The notes under the pieces are model-generated. The model searched no databases. It saw nothing but the letters and a program-made list of their open reading frames with translations, and was not told the origin of the DNA. The position numbers and the translations under genes are program-made. Of a stretch of DNA of 64,000 bases, positions 43,467 through 52,100 are shown one piece after another. Source of the DNA: Mesorhizobium sp. CU3 (lineage in GTDB: Bacteria; Pseudomonadota; Alphaproteobacteria; Rhizobiales; Rhizobiaceae); assembly GCF_006442965.1 (NCBI RefSeq), contig NZ_VFWX01000024.1, forward strand, positions 1 to 64,000, given 5' to 3'. Positions within the stretch are counted from its first letter, which is position 1; each line of letters opens with the position of its first letter.

Positions 43467-44109
43467 ACACGCTGACGAACATCTCTTCCGTCAGCACGCC
43501 CGTGTTGGTGTTGTAGCGCGAGCAGTGGTAGCTGGAAAACAGCGTGATGTCGCCGGCTTGCTGCCGGCCGCCATGGCGGAACGGCATGGCGGCGACGCGT
43601 TCGCCCAGCGCCCGCACCGTCGACTGATGCGCGATCGAGCCGAGCGTGAGGATGGCGCGCAAATTGGGGAAGCGCGCGATGGTCGGCTTCAGGAAGGTCC
43701 GGCAGGTCGAGATCTCGGCGCCGACCGGCTTGTTCTCCGGCGGCACGCAGCGCACCGCATTGGTGATCGCCGTGCCGACAAGCTGAAGCCCGTCATCGGG
43801 CCGCGCCTTGAATTCGCCGCGCGCCAATCCCTGCGCGATCATCGTGCCGTAGAGCAGGTCGCCGGCATAGTCGCCGGTGAACGGGCGCCCGGTCCGGTTG
43901 GCGCCGCGCAGACCGGGCGCCAGGCCGACAACAAGCAGCCGGACAGACGCCTCGCCTTCCGGCGGCAGGAAGGTCGGCACCGGCGCGTTGAACCAACTCG
44001 GCTCGCGCTGGCGCCAGCCGGCGATGAAATCATGCAGCCGCGGGCATAGCGGGCAGTCGCGCCCAGGTTCGGCAGAGGAACCAGGTTGGGGGGAGGGCGC
44101 GGCGGTCAA
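43435..44109 (-). CDS. family-5 uracil-DNA glycosylase (UDGb)
   Basis: Base excision repair glycosylase acting on uracil and other deaminated bases. The 224-residue protein has the motif GLAPGLRGANRTGRPFTGDY, where the family-5 active site lacks the polar residue of families 1-4, and four cluster cysteines (CPLC near the N-terminus, RCVPPENKP and TCRTF), plus the SSYHCSRYNTNTG motif carrying the conserved His. Thirteen bases upstream of its start lies the stop of the NYN gene on the same strand, suggesting a two-gene unit. Confidence 0.92.
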   Translation of the reverse strand: MTAAPSPQPGSSAEPGRDCPLCPRLHDFIAGWRQREPSWFNAPVPTFLPPEGEASVRLLVVGLAPGLRGANRTGRPFTGDYAGDLLYGTMIAQGLARGEFKARPDDGLQLVGTAITNAVRCVPPENKPVGAEISTCRTFLKPTIARFPNLRAILTLGSIAHQSTVRALGERVAAMPFRHGGRQQAGDITLFSSYHCSRYNTNTGVLTEEMFVSVFKEVAAFLKN

Positions 44110-44121
44110 GGCCGCCGCCTC

Positions 44122-44703
44122 TCAATAGTCGTCCTCGTCGACCTCGGCCGGTTCCGGCCTACGCACCGGCCGCTCCGACGGATCGCGGCCGACCTCGCTC
44201 TTCAGCGTCATCAGGTCGATGAAATGGTCGGCCTGGCGGCGCAGATCGTCGGAGATCATCGGCGGCTGCGAGGCCATGGTCGAGATGATCGAAACCTTGC
44301 GGCCGCGCCGCTGCAGCGCTTCCACCAGGGTACGGAAATCGCCGTCGCCCGAGAAGATAACATAATGGTCGACGACATCGGCGAGCTCCAGGGCATCGAC
44401 GGTGAGCTCGATGTCCATATTGCCCTTGATCTTGCGGCGTCCGGTCGAGTCGGTGAACTCCTTGGCGGGCTTGGTCACCACCTTGAAGCCGTTATAGTCC
44501 AGCCAGTCGATCAGCGGCCGGATCGAGGAATACTCCTGATCCTCGACCAGCGCGGTGTAGTAGTAGGCCCTGAGCAGATAACCGCGCTTCTGGAAGCTCG
44601 ACAGAAGCTTGCGGTAGTCGATATCGAAGCCGAGCGCCCGCGAGGTGGCGTAGAGGTTGGCGCCGTCGATGAAAAGAGCGATCTTTTCACGGGGATCGAA
44701 CAT
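44122..44703 (-). CDS. NYN-domain (LabA/DUF88) putative ribonuclease
   Basis: A 193-residue PIN-like NYN protein. Acidic positions are visible in ALFIDGANLYATSR, KGNMDIELTVDALEL and IFSGDGDFRTLVEAL, with a C-terminal acidic tail (PAEVDEDDY). The family is predicted to cleave RNA; target unknown. ATG 44703 chosen because AAAGGA lies nine bases upstream and the NYN fold starts there; the frame runs to 44838. Co-directional with UDGb. Confidence 0.9.
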   Translation of the reverse strand: MFDPREKIALFIDGANLYATSRALGFDIDYRKLLSSFQKRGYLLRAYYYTALVEDQEYSSIRPLIDWLDYNGFKVVTKPAKEFTDSTGRRKIKGNMDIELTVDALELADVVDHYVIFSGDGDFRTLVEALQRRGRKVSIISTMASQPPMISDDLRRQADHFIDLMTLKSEVGRDPSERPVRRPEPAEVDEDDY

Positions 44704-45006
44704 TGAAAATTGTCCTTTCGAAAATGTCTGTCGTCTAAAAGCGTTTGACGAATAGGTCCCACAAATGGGCCTTTTGTGCCGTCTTGTCCGAGATAACGCG
44801 AGATTCACGGATATCCAAGGGCGCGGCGGCCAACGCAAGCAATTGTGATCGCCGCTATGTGAGGCGCTTCATGGCGTGGCGCGCGATATTGAGCCTGGCA
44901 AGCTCCGCCGGGCGGGGCCGGCGCCATAAAGCTTGTATTTCGGCGGCGTCCGCGTTATGGAGCGCGCCAGCTTTCCATCAAATCCATCGCATGAAAGGGG
45001 CAGTCC
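44704..45006. other. 303-base divergent intergenic region
   Basis: Separates the NYN gene and rpoZ and should hold both promoters. Apart from an AT-rich stretch at about 44705-44760 no clear element is visible; GAAAGGGG precedes the rpoZ start. Confidence 0.4.
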
Positions 45007-45408
45007 ATGGCCCGCGTAACCGTTGAAGATTGCATCGACAAGGTCGACAACCGTTTTGAGCTCGTGCTGCTAGCCGGCCACCGCGCCCGCCAGATCAGCC
45101 AGGGCGCGCAGATCACCGTGCCGCGCGACAATGACAAGAATCCGGTCATTGCGCTGCGCGAGATCGCCGACGAGACGCTGTCGCCCGACGACCTCAAGGA
45201 AGACCTGATCCACTCGCTGCAGAAGCATGTCGAGGTCGATGAGCCGGAAGCCGAGGGCGAGGCGATCGCGGACCAGACCGGTGCCGCCGTGGCAACCGCC
45301 GATGCGGACGATGCCGAGGAGAACATCGCTTTCGACCGCATGACCGAGGAAGACCTGCTCGCCGGCATCGAAGGCCTGGTACCGCCGGAAAAGAGCGACG
45401 ACTACTAA
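45007..45408 (+). CDS. rpoZ: RNA polymerase omega subunit
   Basis: Small subunit that helps assemble RNA polymerase and forms part of a ppGpp site in many bacteria. The 133-residue protein begins MARVTVEDCIDKVDNRFELV, followed by LLAGHRARQISQG and NPVIALREIADETLSPDDL; the acidic C-terminal half is the usual alphaproteobacterial extension. Its position directly before the (p)ppGpp synthetase gene is conserved. Confidence 0.97.
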   Translation: MARVTVEDCIDKVDNRFELVLLAGHRARQISQGAQITVPRDNDKNPVIALREIADETLSPDDLKEDLIHSLQKHVEVDEPEAEGEAIADQTGAAVATADADDAEENIAFDRMTEEDLLAGIEGLVPPEKSDDY

Positions 45409-45533
45409 GCTTGCCGGAACCTGCCTGGATCAAGCATCCGGCACTTCCGTATCTGACGTTTCGTGGCTATCTATGAGATGCGTCGCACCTTGGTGCGGCG
45501 CATCAATCATTTCAGCTGTGCGAGATCCCGCCC

Positions 45534-47765
45534 ATGATGCGTCAGTATGAGCTTGTCGAGCGCGTCCAGCGCTACAAGCCTGACGTCAATGAGGCGCTGC
45601 TCAACAAGGCGTATGTCTACGCCATGCAGAAGCATGGCCACCAGAAGCGCGCTTCAGGCGATCCCTATTTCTCGCATCCGCTCGAAGTCGCTGCCATCCT
45701 CACCGACATGCATATGGACGAGGCGACCATCGCGGTTGCGCTGCTGCATGACACGATCGAAGACACCAGCGCCACCAGGGCCGAGATCGACGAGCTGTTT
45801 GGCCCCGAAATGGGCAAGCTGGTCGAAGGCCTGACCAAGCTGAAGAAGCTCGACCTCGTCTCGAAAAAGGCCGAGCAGGCGGAGAACCTGCGCAAGCTTC
45901 TGCTTGCGATCTCCGAGGATATCCGCGTTCTTCTGGTTAAACTCGCCGACCGCCTGCACAATATGCGCACGCTCGACCATATGCCCGAGTCCAAGCGCCT
46001 GCGCATCGCTGAGGAGACGATGGACATCTATGCGCCGCTCGCCGGGCGCATGGGCATGCAGGGCATGCGCGAGGAGCTGGAAGAGATCGCCTTCCGCTAT
46101 ATCAACCCGGAAGCCTACCGCGCCGTCACCGCCAGGCTTGCCGAGATTTTCGAGCGCAACAAGGATGTGCTCTCCGAGATCGAGAAGGCGCTGTCGGCCC
46201 TGTTCGAGAAGCACGCCATCAAGGCCAGCGTGAAAAGCCGGCAGAAGAAGCCATGGTCGGTGTTCCGCAAGATGGAGACCAAGGCGCTTTCCTTCGAGCA
46301 GCTTTCCGACATCTTCGGCTTCCGCGTCGTCGTCGACAATGTCGATGATTGCTACCGCGCGCTCGGCGCCATCCACACCACATGGTCGATGGTGCCCGGC
46401 CGCTTCAAGGATTACATCTCGACGCCGAAGCAGAACGACTATCGGTCCATCCACACCACCATCGTCGGCCCGTCGCGCCAGCGTGTCGAATTGCAGATCC
46501 GCACCAAGGAGATGAACAAGATAGCGGAATACGGCGTCGCCGCGCATTCGATCTACAAGGACACCGGCGGCAAGGCCAACGGCGCCGGCCACGCGATCTC
46601 GAAGGAGACCAACGCCTATTCCTGGCTGCGGCGCACCATCGAGCAACTGGCCGAGGGCGACAATCCGGAGGATTTCCTTGAAAACACCAAGCTGGAGCTG
46701 TTCCAGGACCAGGTGTTCTGCTTCACGCCCAAGGGCATGCTGATCGCGCTGCCGCGCGGCGCTACCCCGATCGACTTCGCCTATGCCGTCCACACCGACG
46801 TCGGCGACACCTGCGTCGGCGCCAAGGTCAATGGCCGCATCATGCCGCTGATGACCGAATTGAAGAATGGCGACGAGGTCGAGATCATCCGCTCCAAGGC
46901 GCAGGTGCCGCCCGCGGCCTGGGAATCGGTTGTCGTCACGGGCAAGGCGCGCGCCGCCATACGCCGCGCCACCAAGAACGCCATCCGTAAGCAATATTCC
47001 GGCCTCGGCGCCCGCATCCTCGAGCGGGCTTTCGAGCGCGCCGGCAAGACCTACACCAAGGAAAGCCTGAAGCCGGTGCTGCATCGGCTGGCCCGCAAGG
47101 ATATCGAGGATGTGCTGACCTCCGTCGGCCGCGGCGAGCTCGCCTCCAGCGATGTCATGAAGGCGGTCTTCCCCGACTATAAGGACGAGCGCGTCACCGT
47201 CACGGCGCCCAAGCAGCGCGAGGAAGGCTGGTCGAAGATCCGCAATGCTGCCGGCATGATCTTCCAGATGCCCGGCACCCGTGCCGCCAAGAAGGGCAAG
47301 GACCAGCCGCGCGACGGCGCGGTGCCGATCCGCGGCGTGCGCGGCGACCTGCCGGTGCGCTTCGCGCCCGAAGGCGCCGTGCCCGGCGACCGCATCGTCG
47401 GCATCGTCCAGCCGGGAACCGGCATCACCATCTACCCCATCCAGTCGCCGGCGCTGCAGGCCTTCGACGATCAGCCCGAGCGCTGGATCGATGTGCGCTG
47501 GGATATCGACGAGCGTACCAAGGAGCGGTTTCCGGCGCGCATCTCGGTCACCGCCATCAATGCGCCGGGTTCCTTGGCCGACATCGCCCAGGTCGTCGCC
47601 GCCAATGACGCCAACATCCACACGCTGTCGATGGTGCGCACGGCGCCGGATTTCACCGAGATGCTGATCGATCTCGAAGTCTGGGATCTGAAGCATCTCA
47701 ACCGGCTGCTGTCGCAGCTCAAGGACAATTCGAGCGTCAGCGATGCGCGGCGCGTCAACGGCTGA
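45534..47765 (+). CDS. rsh: bifunctional (p)ppGpp synthetase/hydrolase (Rsh)
   Basis: Makes and degrades the stringent-response alarmone. The 743-residue protein has the HD hydrolase domain (FSHPLEVAAILTDMHMD, VALLHDTIEDT), the synthetase domain (FGFRVVVDNVDDCYRALG, TPKQNDYRSIHTTIVGP), TGS (CFTPKGMLIALPRGATPIDF) and a C-terminal ACT domain (ISVTAINAPGSLADIAQVV). Rhizobia usually carry this one bifunctional enzyme. ATG 45534 or 45537 could start it. Confidence 0.96.
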   Translation: MMRQYELVERVQRYKPDVNEALLNKAYVYAMQKHGHQKRASGDPYFSHPLEVAAILTDMHMDEATIAVALLHDTIEDTSATRAEIDELFGPEMGKLVEGLTKLKKLDLVSKKAEQAENLRKLLLAISEDIRVLLVKLADRLHNMRTLDHMPESKRLRIAEETMDIYAPLAGRMGMQGMREELEEIAFRYINPEAYRAVTARLAEIFERNKDVLSEIEKALSALFEKHAIKASVKSRQKKPWSVFRKMETKALSFEQLSDIFGFRVVVDNVDDCYRALGAIHTTWSMVPGRFKDYISTPKQNDYRSIHTTIVGPSRQRVELQIRTKEMNKIAEYGVAAHSIYKDTGGKANGAGHAISKETNAYSWLRRTIEQLAEGDNPEDFLENTKLELFQDQVFCFTPKGMLIALPRGATPIDFAYAVHTDVGDTCVGAKVNGRIMPLMTELKNGDEVEIIRSKAQVPPAAWESVVVTGKARAAIRRATKNAIRKQYSGLGARILERAFERAGKTYTKESLKPVLHRLARKDIEDVLTSVGRGELASSDVMKAVFPDYKDERVTVTAPKQREEGWSKIRNAAGMIFQMPGTRAAKKGKDQPRDGAVPIRGVRGDLPVRFAPEGAVPGDRIVGIVQPGTGITIYPIQSPALQAFDDQPERWIDVRWDIDERTKERFPARISVTAINAPGSLADIAQVVAANDANIHTLSMVRTAPDFTEMLIDLEVWDLKHLNRLLSQLKDNSSVSDARRVNG

Positions 47766-47775
47766 CAAAGTAATA

Positions 47776-47824
47776 GACCATGACCCCGAAAAGTGGGAAC
47801 CGGTTTTCGGTAAAGGCCATGGTC
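47776..47824. repeat. rhizobial palindromic repeat, family B (second copy)
   Basis: Palindrome opening GACCATGACCCCGAAAAG and closing GGCCATGGTC, matching 9099-9146. It sits between rsh and pyrE and ends 20 bases before the pyrE start. Confidence 0.8.
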
Positions 47825-47843
47825 AAAAAGAATGGGGAATGAA

Positions 47844-48422
47844 ATGAACACCGACGAAGTGCTGGGCATTTTCCGCGAGGCCGGCGCCGTGCTCGAAGGG
47901 CATTTCATCCTGACGTCCGGGCTGCGCAGCCCGATCTTTTTGCAGAAGGCGCGCGTGTTCATGCATGCCGACAAGACCGAGCGCCTGTGCAAGGCCTTGG
48001 CCGAAAAGATCCGCCAAGCCGTGTCCGGCCGCATCGACTATGTCGTCGGCCCAGCGATCGGCGGCCTGATACCGGCCTACGAGACCTCGCGCCATCTTGG
48101 CGCGCCGGCGATCTGGGTCGAGCGGGAAGGGGGTGAATTCCGGCTGCGCCGCTTCGAGATCGCCCGAGGATCGCGCGTCGTCATCGTCGAGGACATCGTC
48201 ACCACGGGCCTGTCGATCCGCGAGACCATCGACTGCCTGCGCGAGATCGGCGCCGAGGTGGTGGCCGCCGCCTGCATAATCGACCGGTCCGCCGGCAAGA
48301 CCGATGTCGGTGTGCCGCTGATCGCGCTCGCCGAATATGAGGTGCCGGCCTATCCGGCCGACCGCCTGCCGCCGGAACTCGCCGCGATTCCCGCCGTTAA
48401 GCCCGGCAGCCGCAACATTTAG
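47844..48422 (+). CDS. pyrE: orotate phosphoribosyltransferase
   Basis: Converts orotate and PRPP to OMP in pyrimidine synthesis. The 192-residue protein includes GHFILTSGLRSPIFLQKA, PAIGGLIPAYETSRHLG and the PRPP loop VVIVEDIVTTGLSIRE. I choose ATG 47844 since GGGGA lies upstream at good spacing; the ATG at 47832 would add four residues. Confidence 0.96.
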   Translation: MNTDEVLGIFREAGAVLEGHFILTSGLRSPIFLQKARVFMHADKTERLCKALAEKIRQAVSGRIDYVVGPAIGGLIPAYETSRHLGAPAIWVEREGGEFRLRRFEIARGSRVVIVEDIVTTGLSIRETIDCLREIGAEVVAAACIIDRSAGKTDVGVPLIALAEYEVPAYPADRLPPELAAIPAVKPGSRNI

Positions 48423-48432
48423 GGATCAAAAG

Positions 48433-48813
48433 ATGATCGCCGGCATCGATCATTTCGTGCTGACGGTCCGCTCGCTCGAAGCAAGCTTCGACTTCTACGC
48501 CCGCGTGCTGGGTATGCGGCGCCTCGACGAGCCGAACCGGCCGACGGCGCTTCTGTTCGGCAACCAGAAGATCAACCTGCACGAGGTCCACCGCACCTTC
48601 GAGCCGAAGGCGAAGTCGCCGACACCCGGCTCAGGCGATTTCTGTCTCGTTGCCGCGGTGCCGCTTACCGAAATCCGGGCCAGCCTCCAGGCAAATGGCG
48701 TGGCAATCGAGGTCGGCCCGGTGGAACGCATTGGTGCGAGGGGCAGGATGATGTCGGTCTATTTCCGCGATCCCGACGACAATCTCGTCGAGGTCAGCGA
48801 ATATCTGACATAG
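48433..48813 (+). CDS. VOC-family (glyoxalase/dioxygenase-like) protein
   Basis: A 126-residue single-chain vicinal-oxygen-chelate protein. Metal-ligand positions appear as His in MIAGIDHFVLTV, His in KINLHEVH and Glu in NLVEVSEYL. The substrate cannot be predicted. Eleven bases after pyrE and in the same direction, so probably co-transcribed. Confidence 0.88.
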   Translation: MIAGIDHFVLTVRSLEASFDFYARVLGMRRLDEPNRPTALLFGNQKINLHEVHRTFEPKAKSPTPGSGDFCLVAAVPLTEIRASLQANGVAIEVGPVERIGARGRMMSVYFRDPDDNLVEVSEYLT

Positions 48814-48823
48814 CGCAGCCGGG

Positions 48824-49339
48824 CTAATCGAACTCGAGCCGCATCGCACACCGCCGCTCTGACGGCATGCCGTGCGAGGCTTCCTCGCCGAGCAGCGTCG
48901 CCAGCCGGTGGTCTATCTTATCGGCATTCAGGATACGGAATCCGGCCTTGCGGTAGAAAGGCGCATTCCATTCGACATCGCGGAAGGTGGTCAGTGTGAC
49001 TGCCGCAAAGCCGAGCGATCTGCCCCTCTCAATCCCCTTCTCCAGCAGCGCGCGGCCGATGCCGCGGCCTTGCCAATCGAGATGGACGTCGAGCTCCCAG
49101 ATATGCAGCGCGTCGCCCTCTGCTGCCGCGCTCAGGAAGCCGATAGGGCGGTCGCGATCGTCCACCGCCACAAAGCATGCGCCTTGTGCGATCAGCGCCC
49201 GGTGCCGCTCGGAGCCGACATTCTCGCCGTCGGCGAGCCAAGCCAGCTCGGGTATGGCGCGGAAGGCAAGGCCCGCCGACTGCTCGATGCCGGGCAATGC
49301 ATCGGCATCCTCTGATCTTGCCAGTCGAATGGTAATCAT
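48824..49339 (-). CDS. GNAT-family N-acetyltransferase
   Basis: A 171-residue acetyltransferase with strand-4 and acetyl-CoA loop HIWELDVHLDWQGRGIGRAL (QGRGIG) and the C-terminal APFYRKAGFRIL. IRLARSEDADALPGIEQSAG is the usual start. Acceptor unknown. Convergent with the VOC gene. Confidence 0.9.
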   Translation of the reverse strand: MITIRLARSEDADALPGIEQSAGLAFRAIPELAWLADGENVGSERHRALIAQGACFVAVDDRDRPIGFLSAAAEGDALHIWELDVHLDWQGRGIGRALLEKGIERGRSLGFAAVTLTTFRDVEWNAPFYRKAGFRILNADKIDHRLATLLGEEASHGMPSERRCAMRLEFD

Positions 49340-49556
49340 AAGTCTCGCTTGTCGGCCTTTTCCTCAGTTTCGCCCCAATAGCGATATTGTTACCGCCTGC
49401 GGCAGACCATCGCGGCGGCCTTTCGTTGTCGCATGGCCGGGGTGTCGCTATATCAAAGTGGTTGTTGCCTTTCTGCGCCCTCGAAGCGCAAGATAAGTAT
49501 TCGTGGCCCGCCCCAGGTGGCAGGCCGGCGGGTGTTGGACCGGGAACTGGAACAGA

Positions 49557-50144
49557 GTGCTTTTTCGACGCCGAGAGCCTGATGGCCTCATTGAGCGGGT
49601 GCGTACTTATCTTTGGCCGCGCCGCTCGTTCTCGCGTTCCGTTCAGTATTTCTCCAAACGCATCCTGCGGCTGAAGGCGACGCCGCATTCCGTCGCCGCC
49701 GGCGTTGCGGCGGGCGTCTTTGCCTCCTTCTTCCCGCTCGGCGTCCATTTCGTCGTTGCCGCGGTGCTTTGCTGGGTAATCGCCGGCAATCTGGTCGCGG
49801 CAGCACTTGGTGCAGTGTTTGTGGGCAATCCGCTGACCTCCCCGCTGCTGTGGGGCGCGTCCTGGGAGACCGGCAAGCTGCTGTTGCATGAACGCCTGCC
49901 CAAGCATGGGCCACCCGAGCATCTCGGCGAGATGATGCACAAGCTCTCCTTTGCCAAGCTGTGGCACCCGGTTCTGGAGCCGATGCTGATCGGCGCCGTC
50001 CCACTCGGTCTTGTCTTCGGGCTTGTCTGCTACGCCATCACCCGCTGGGGCATGACGGTGTTTCGCAAGCAGCGCATCAAGCGCATGGCCGAACGCGCCG
50101 AGAAGAAGGCCAGGCAGGGCGGCCGGGAAGTGCCGGCGCAATGA
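49557..50144 (+). CDS. DUF2062 membrane protein
   Basis: A 195-residue protein starting at a GTG (LFRRREP follows), with basic N-terminal region RRSFSRSVQYFSKRILRLKA, two or three membrane helices (HSVAAGVAAGVFASFFPLGV, VAAALGAVFVGNPLTSPLLW, LIGAVPLGLVFGLVCYAI) and a basic C-terminal tail. I reject the earlier GTG at 49503 because the family begins at this point. The stop overlaps acpS (ATGA), so they are translationally coupled. Role unknown; the link with acpS is conserved in Rhizobiales. Confidence 0.85.
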   Translation: MLFRRREPDGLIERVRTYLWPRRSFSRSVQYFSKRILRLKATPHSVAAGVAAGVFASFFPLGVHFVVAAVLCWVIAGNLVAAALGAVFVGNPLTSPLLWGASWETGKLLLHERLPKHGPPEHLGEMMHKLSFAKLWHPVLEPMLIGAVPLGLVFGLVCYAITRWGMTVFRKQRIKRMAERAEKKARQGGREVPAQ

Positions 50145-50554
50145 TCATCGGCATCGGCAGCGACCTGATCGACATAAGACGCATAGAAAAATCGCTGGAG
50201 CGGCATGGCCAACGTTTCGTCCAGCGAATCTATACCGAGGTCGAGCAGGCGAAGTCCGAGAAGCGCGCGGCCCGCGCCGCGTCCTACGCCAAGCGCTTTG
50301 CCGCCAAAGAGGCCTGCGCCAAGGCGCTGGGCACCGGCATGGCCGAGGGCGTGTTCTGGCGCGATATGGGCGTGATCAACCTGCCCAGCGGCGCGCCGAC
50401 CATGGCGCTGACGGGCGGCGCCGCCGCCAGGCTCGAAAAGATACTCCCCAAGGGCCACCGCGCCCTGATCCATCTCACCATCACCGATGATTTTCCGCTT
50501 GCTCAAGCCTTTGTGATCATCGAGGCGGTGCCCGTCGAACAAGCGCCACATTGA
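50141..50554 (+). CDS. acpS: holo-[acyl-carrier-protein] synthase
   Basis: Attaches 4'-phosphopantetheine to acyl carrier protein. The 137-residue protein has MIIGIGSDLIDIRRIEKSLE and KRFAAKEACAKALGTG, the metal and CoA-binding signatures. Overlaps the upstream DUF2062 stop by four bases. Confidence 0.96.
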   Translation: MIIGIGSDLIDIRRIEKSLERHGQRFVQRIYTEVEQAKSEKRAARAASYAKRFAAKEACAKALGTGMAEGVFWRDMGVINLPSGAPTMALTGGAAARLEKILPKGHRALIHLTITDDFPLAQAFVIIEAVPVEQAPH

Positions 50555-50633
50555 TTCCATCTGACCACCCACGCATGACGTTGCCCAGCGCGCGCCGAGA
50601 CTCTATACCAACCAACGCACAATCGAGGACGAC

Positions 50634-51383
50634 ATGAGCGTGGCTGAAAAATCGCAGAAGAAATCCGGCGGGCTTGGCGAGACGCTATCCGTCATCATCC
50701 AGGCGCTGCTGCTCGCGCTCGTCATCCGCACGCTGCTCTTCCAGCCATTCTCCATTCCGTCCGGCTCGATGCGGCCGACGCTGCTCGAAGGCGATTATCT
50801 CTTCGTCACCAAATGGGCCTACGGCTACTCGCGCTATTCGCTGCCGTTCGGACCCGACCTGTTCTCGGGCCGGATCTGGGGCTCGGAGCCTAAGCGCGGC
50901 GACGTCGTGGTGTTCAAGTTCCCGCCGGATCCGTCGATCGACTACATCAAGCGCGTCGTCGGCCTGCCCGGCGACAAGATCCAGATGAAGAACGGTCAGC
51001 TCTTCATCAACGGCGTCGGCGTGCCGCGCGTGAAGGTCGGTCAGATCGACAATCCCGATGTCACCGAGGAAAACCGGCCGGTCGATGTCTACCGCGAGAC
51101 GCTGCCCAACGGTGTCAGCTACGACACGCTCGACCTGTCGCCGGACTCGATTGCCGACAACACGCGTGAGTTCGACGTTCCGCCCGACCATTATTTCATG
51201 ATGGGCGACAACCGCGACAACTCCTCCGACAGCCGCCTCAGCGTCGGCTACGTGCCGGCGGAGAACCTTGTCGGCCGCGCCAACATCATCTTCTTCTCGA
51301 TCGCCGGCAAGGCAAGCCCGCTCGAGGTCTGGAAGTGGCCGTCGCTGATGCGCGTCGGGCGCCTGTTCAATTTCGTCCACTAG
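50634..51383 (+). CDS. lepB: signal peptidase I
   Basis: Inner-membrane protease that removes signal peptides. One N-terminal helix (VIIQALLLALVIRTLLF), catalytic Ser in FSIPSGSMRPTLLEGDYL, Lys in DYIKRVVGLPGDK and box E in YFMMGDNRDNSSDSR. The 249-residue length fits. Begins the lepB-rnc-era unit. Confidence 0.97.
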   Translation: MSVAEKSQKKSGGLGETLSVIIQALLLALVIRTLLFQPFSIPSGSMRPTLLEGDYLFVTKWAYGYSRYSLPFGPDLFSGRIWGSEPKRGDVVVFKFPPDPSIDYIKRVVGLPGDKIQMKNGQLFINGVGVPRVKVGQIDNPDVTEENRPVDVYRETLPNGVSYDTLDLSPDSIADNTREFDVPPDHYFMMGDNRDNSSDSRLSVGYVPAENLVGRANIIFFSIAGKASPLEVWKWPSLMRVGRLFNFVH

Positions 51384-51386
51384 GTG

Positions 51387-52100
51387 ATGGCCAACAAGCG
51401 CCTGACCGCCGATGCCCTTGCCGAAGCGCTTGTAGAGCGCACCGGCCACGTCTTCGCCGATCGCCAGCGCCTGCAGCGCGCGCTGACCCATGCCAGCGCG
51501 CGCTCGACCCATGCCGGCGTCGACTACGAGCGCTTCGAGTTCCTGGGCGACCGCGTCCTGGGTCTCGTGGTGGCCGACATGCTGCTCGCCGCCTTTCCCG
51601 ATGCTGCGGAGGGCGAACTGTCGCTGCGCCTCAACGCGCTGGTCAATGCCGAGGCGCTGTCCGGAATAGCCGAGGAAATCGGCCTGCCGGACCTTGTCCG
51701 CGCCGGCTCCGACGTACGCAACCTCGAGGGCCGCAAACGCACCAATCTGCGTGCCGACGCGCTGGAATCGCTGATAGCCGTGCTTTATCTCGACGGCGGG
51801 CTGGAGGCAGCTCGGACCTTCATCCATCGCTACTGGCAGCCGCGCTCGCAGGCGATCGGTGCCGCACGCCGCGACGCCAAGACCGAATTGCAGGAATGGG
51901 CGCACCAGGCCGCGGCCGGTGCCGTTCCCGCCTACCGGGTCGATGGCCGCGAAGGACCGGACCATGATCCGCTGTTCACCGTCAGCGTCGAGGTCGGCGT
52001 TTTCGCGCCGGCCACCGGCAGGGGCCGTTCAAAGCGCGAGGCCGAGCAGGCGGCTGCGGCTGCCCTTTTGCTGCGCGAAGGCGTATGGAACGCGGCATGA
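51387..52100 (+). CDS. rnc: ribonuclease III
   Basis: Cleaves double-stranded RNA in rRNA and mRNA processing. The 237-residue protein has the signature YERFEFLGDRVLGLVVADML (canonical Asn-Glu-Arg-Leu reads Tyr-Glu-Arg-Phe here), LRADALESLIAVLYLDGG with the second acidic pair and a C-terminal dsRNA-binding domain (DAKTELQEWAHQ onwards). Starts four bases after the lepB stop; a GTG at 51384 is alternative. Confidence 0.96.
   Translation: MANKRLTADALAEALVERTGHVFADRQRLQRALTHASARSTHAGVDYERFEFLGDRVLGLVVADMLLAAFPDAAEGELSLRLNALVNAEALSGIAEEIGLPDLVRAGSDVRNLEGRKRTNLRADALESLIAVLYLDGGLEAARTFIHRYWQPRSQAIGAARRDAKTELQEWAHQAAAGAVPAYRVDGREGPDHDPLFTVSVEVGVFAPATGRGRSKREAEQAAAAALLLREGVWNAA

Noticed and set aside
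45654..47768. 704-codon minus-strand frame opposite rsh
   Set aside because: Antisense shadow; rsh has four clear domains on the plus strand.
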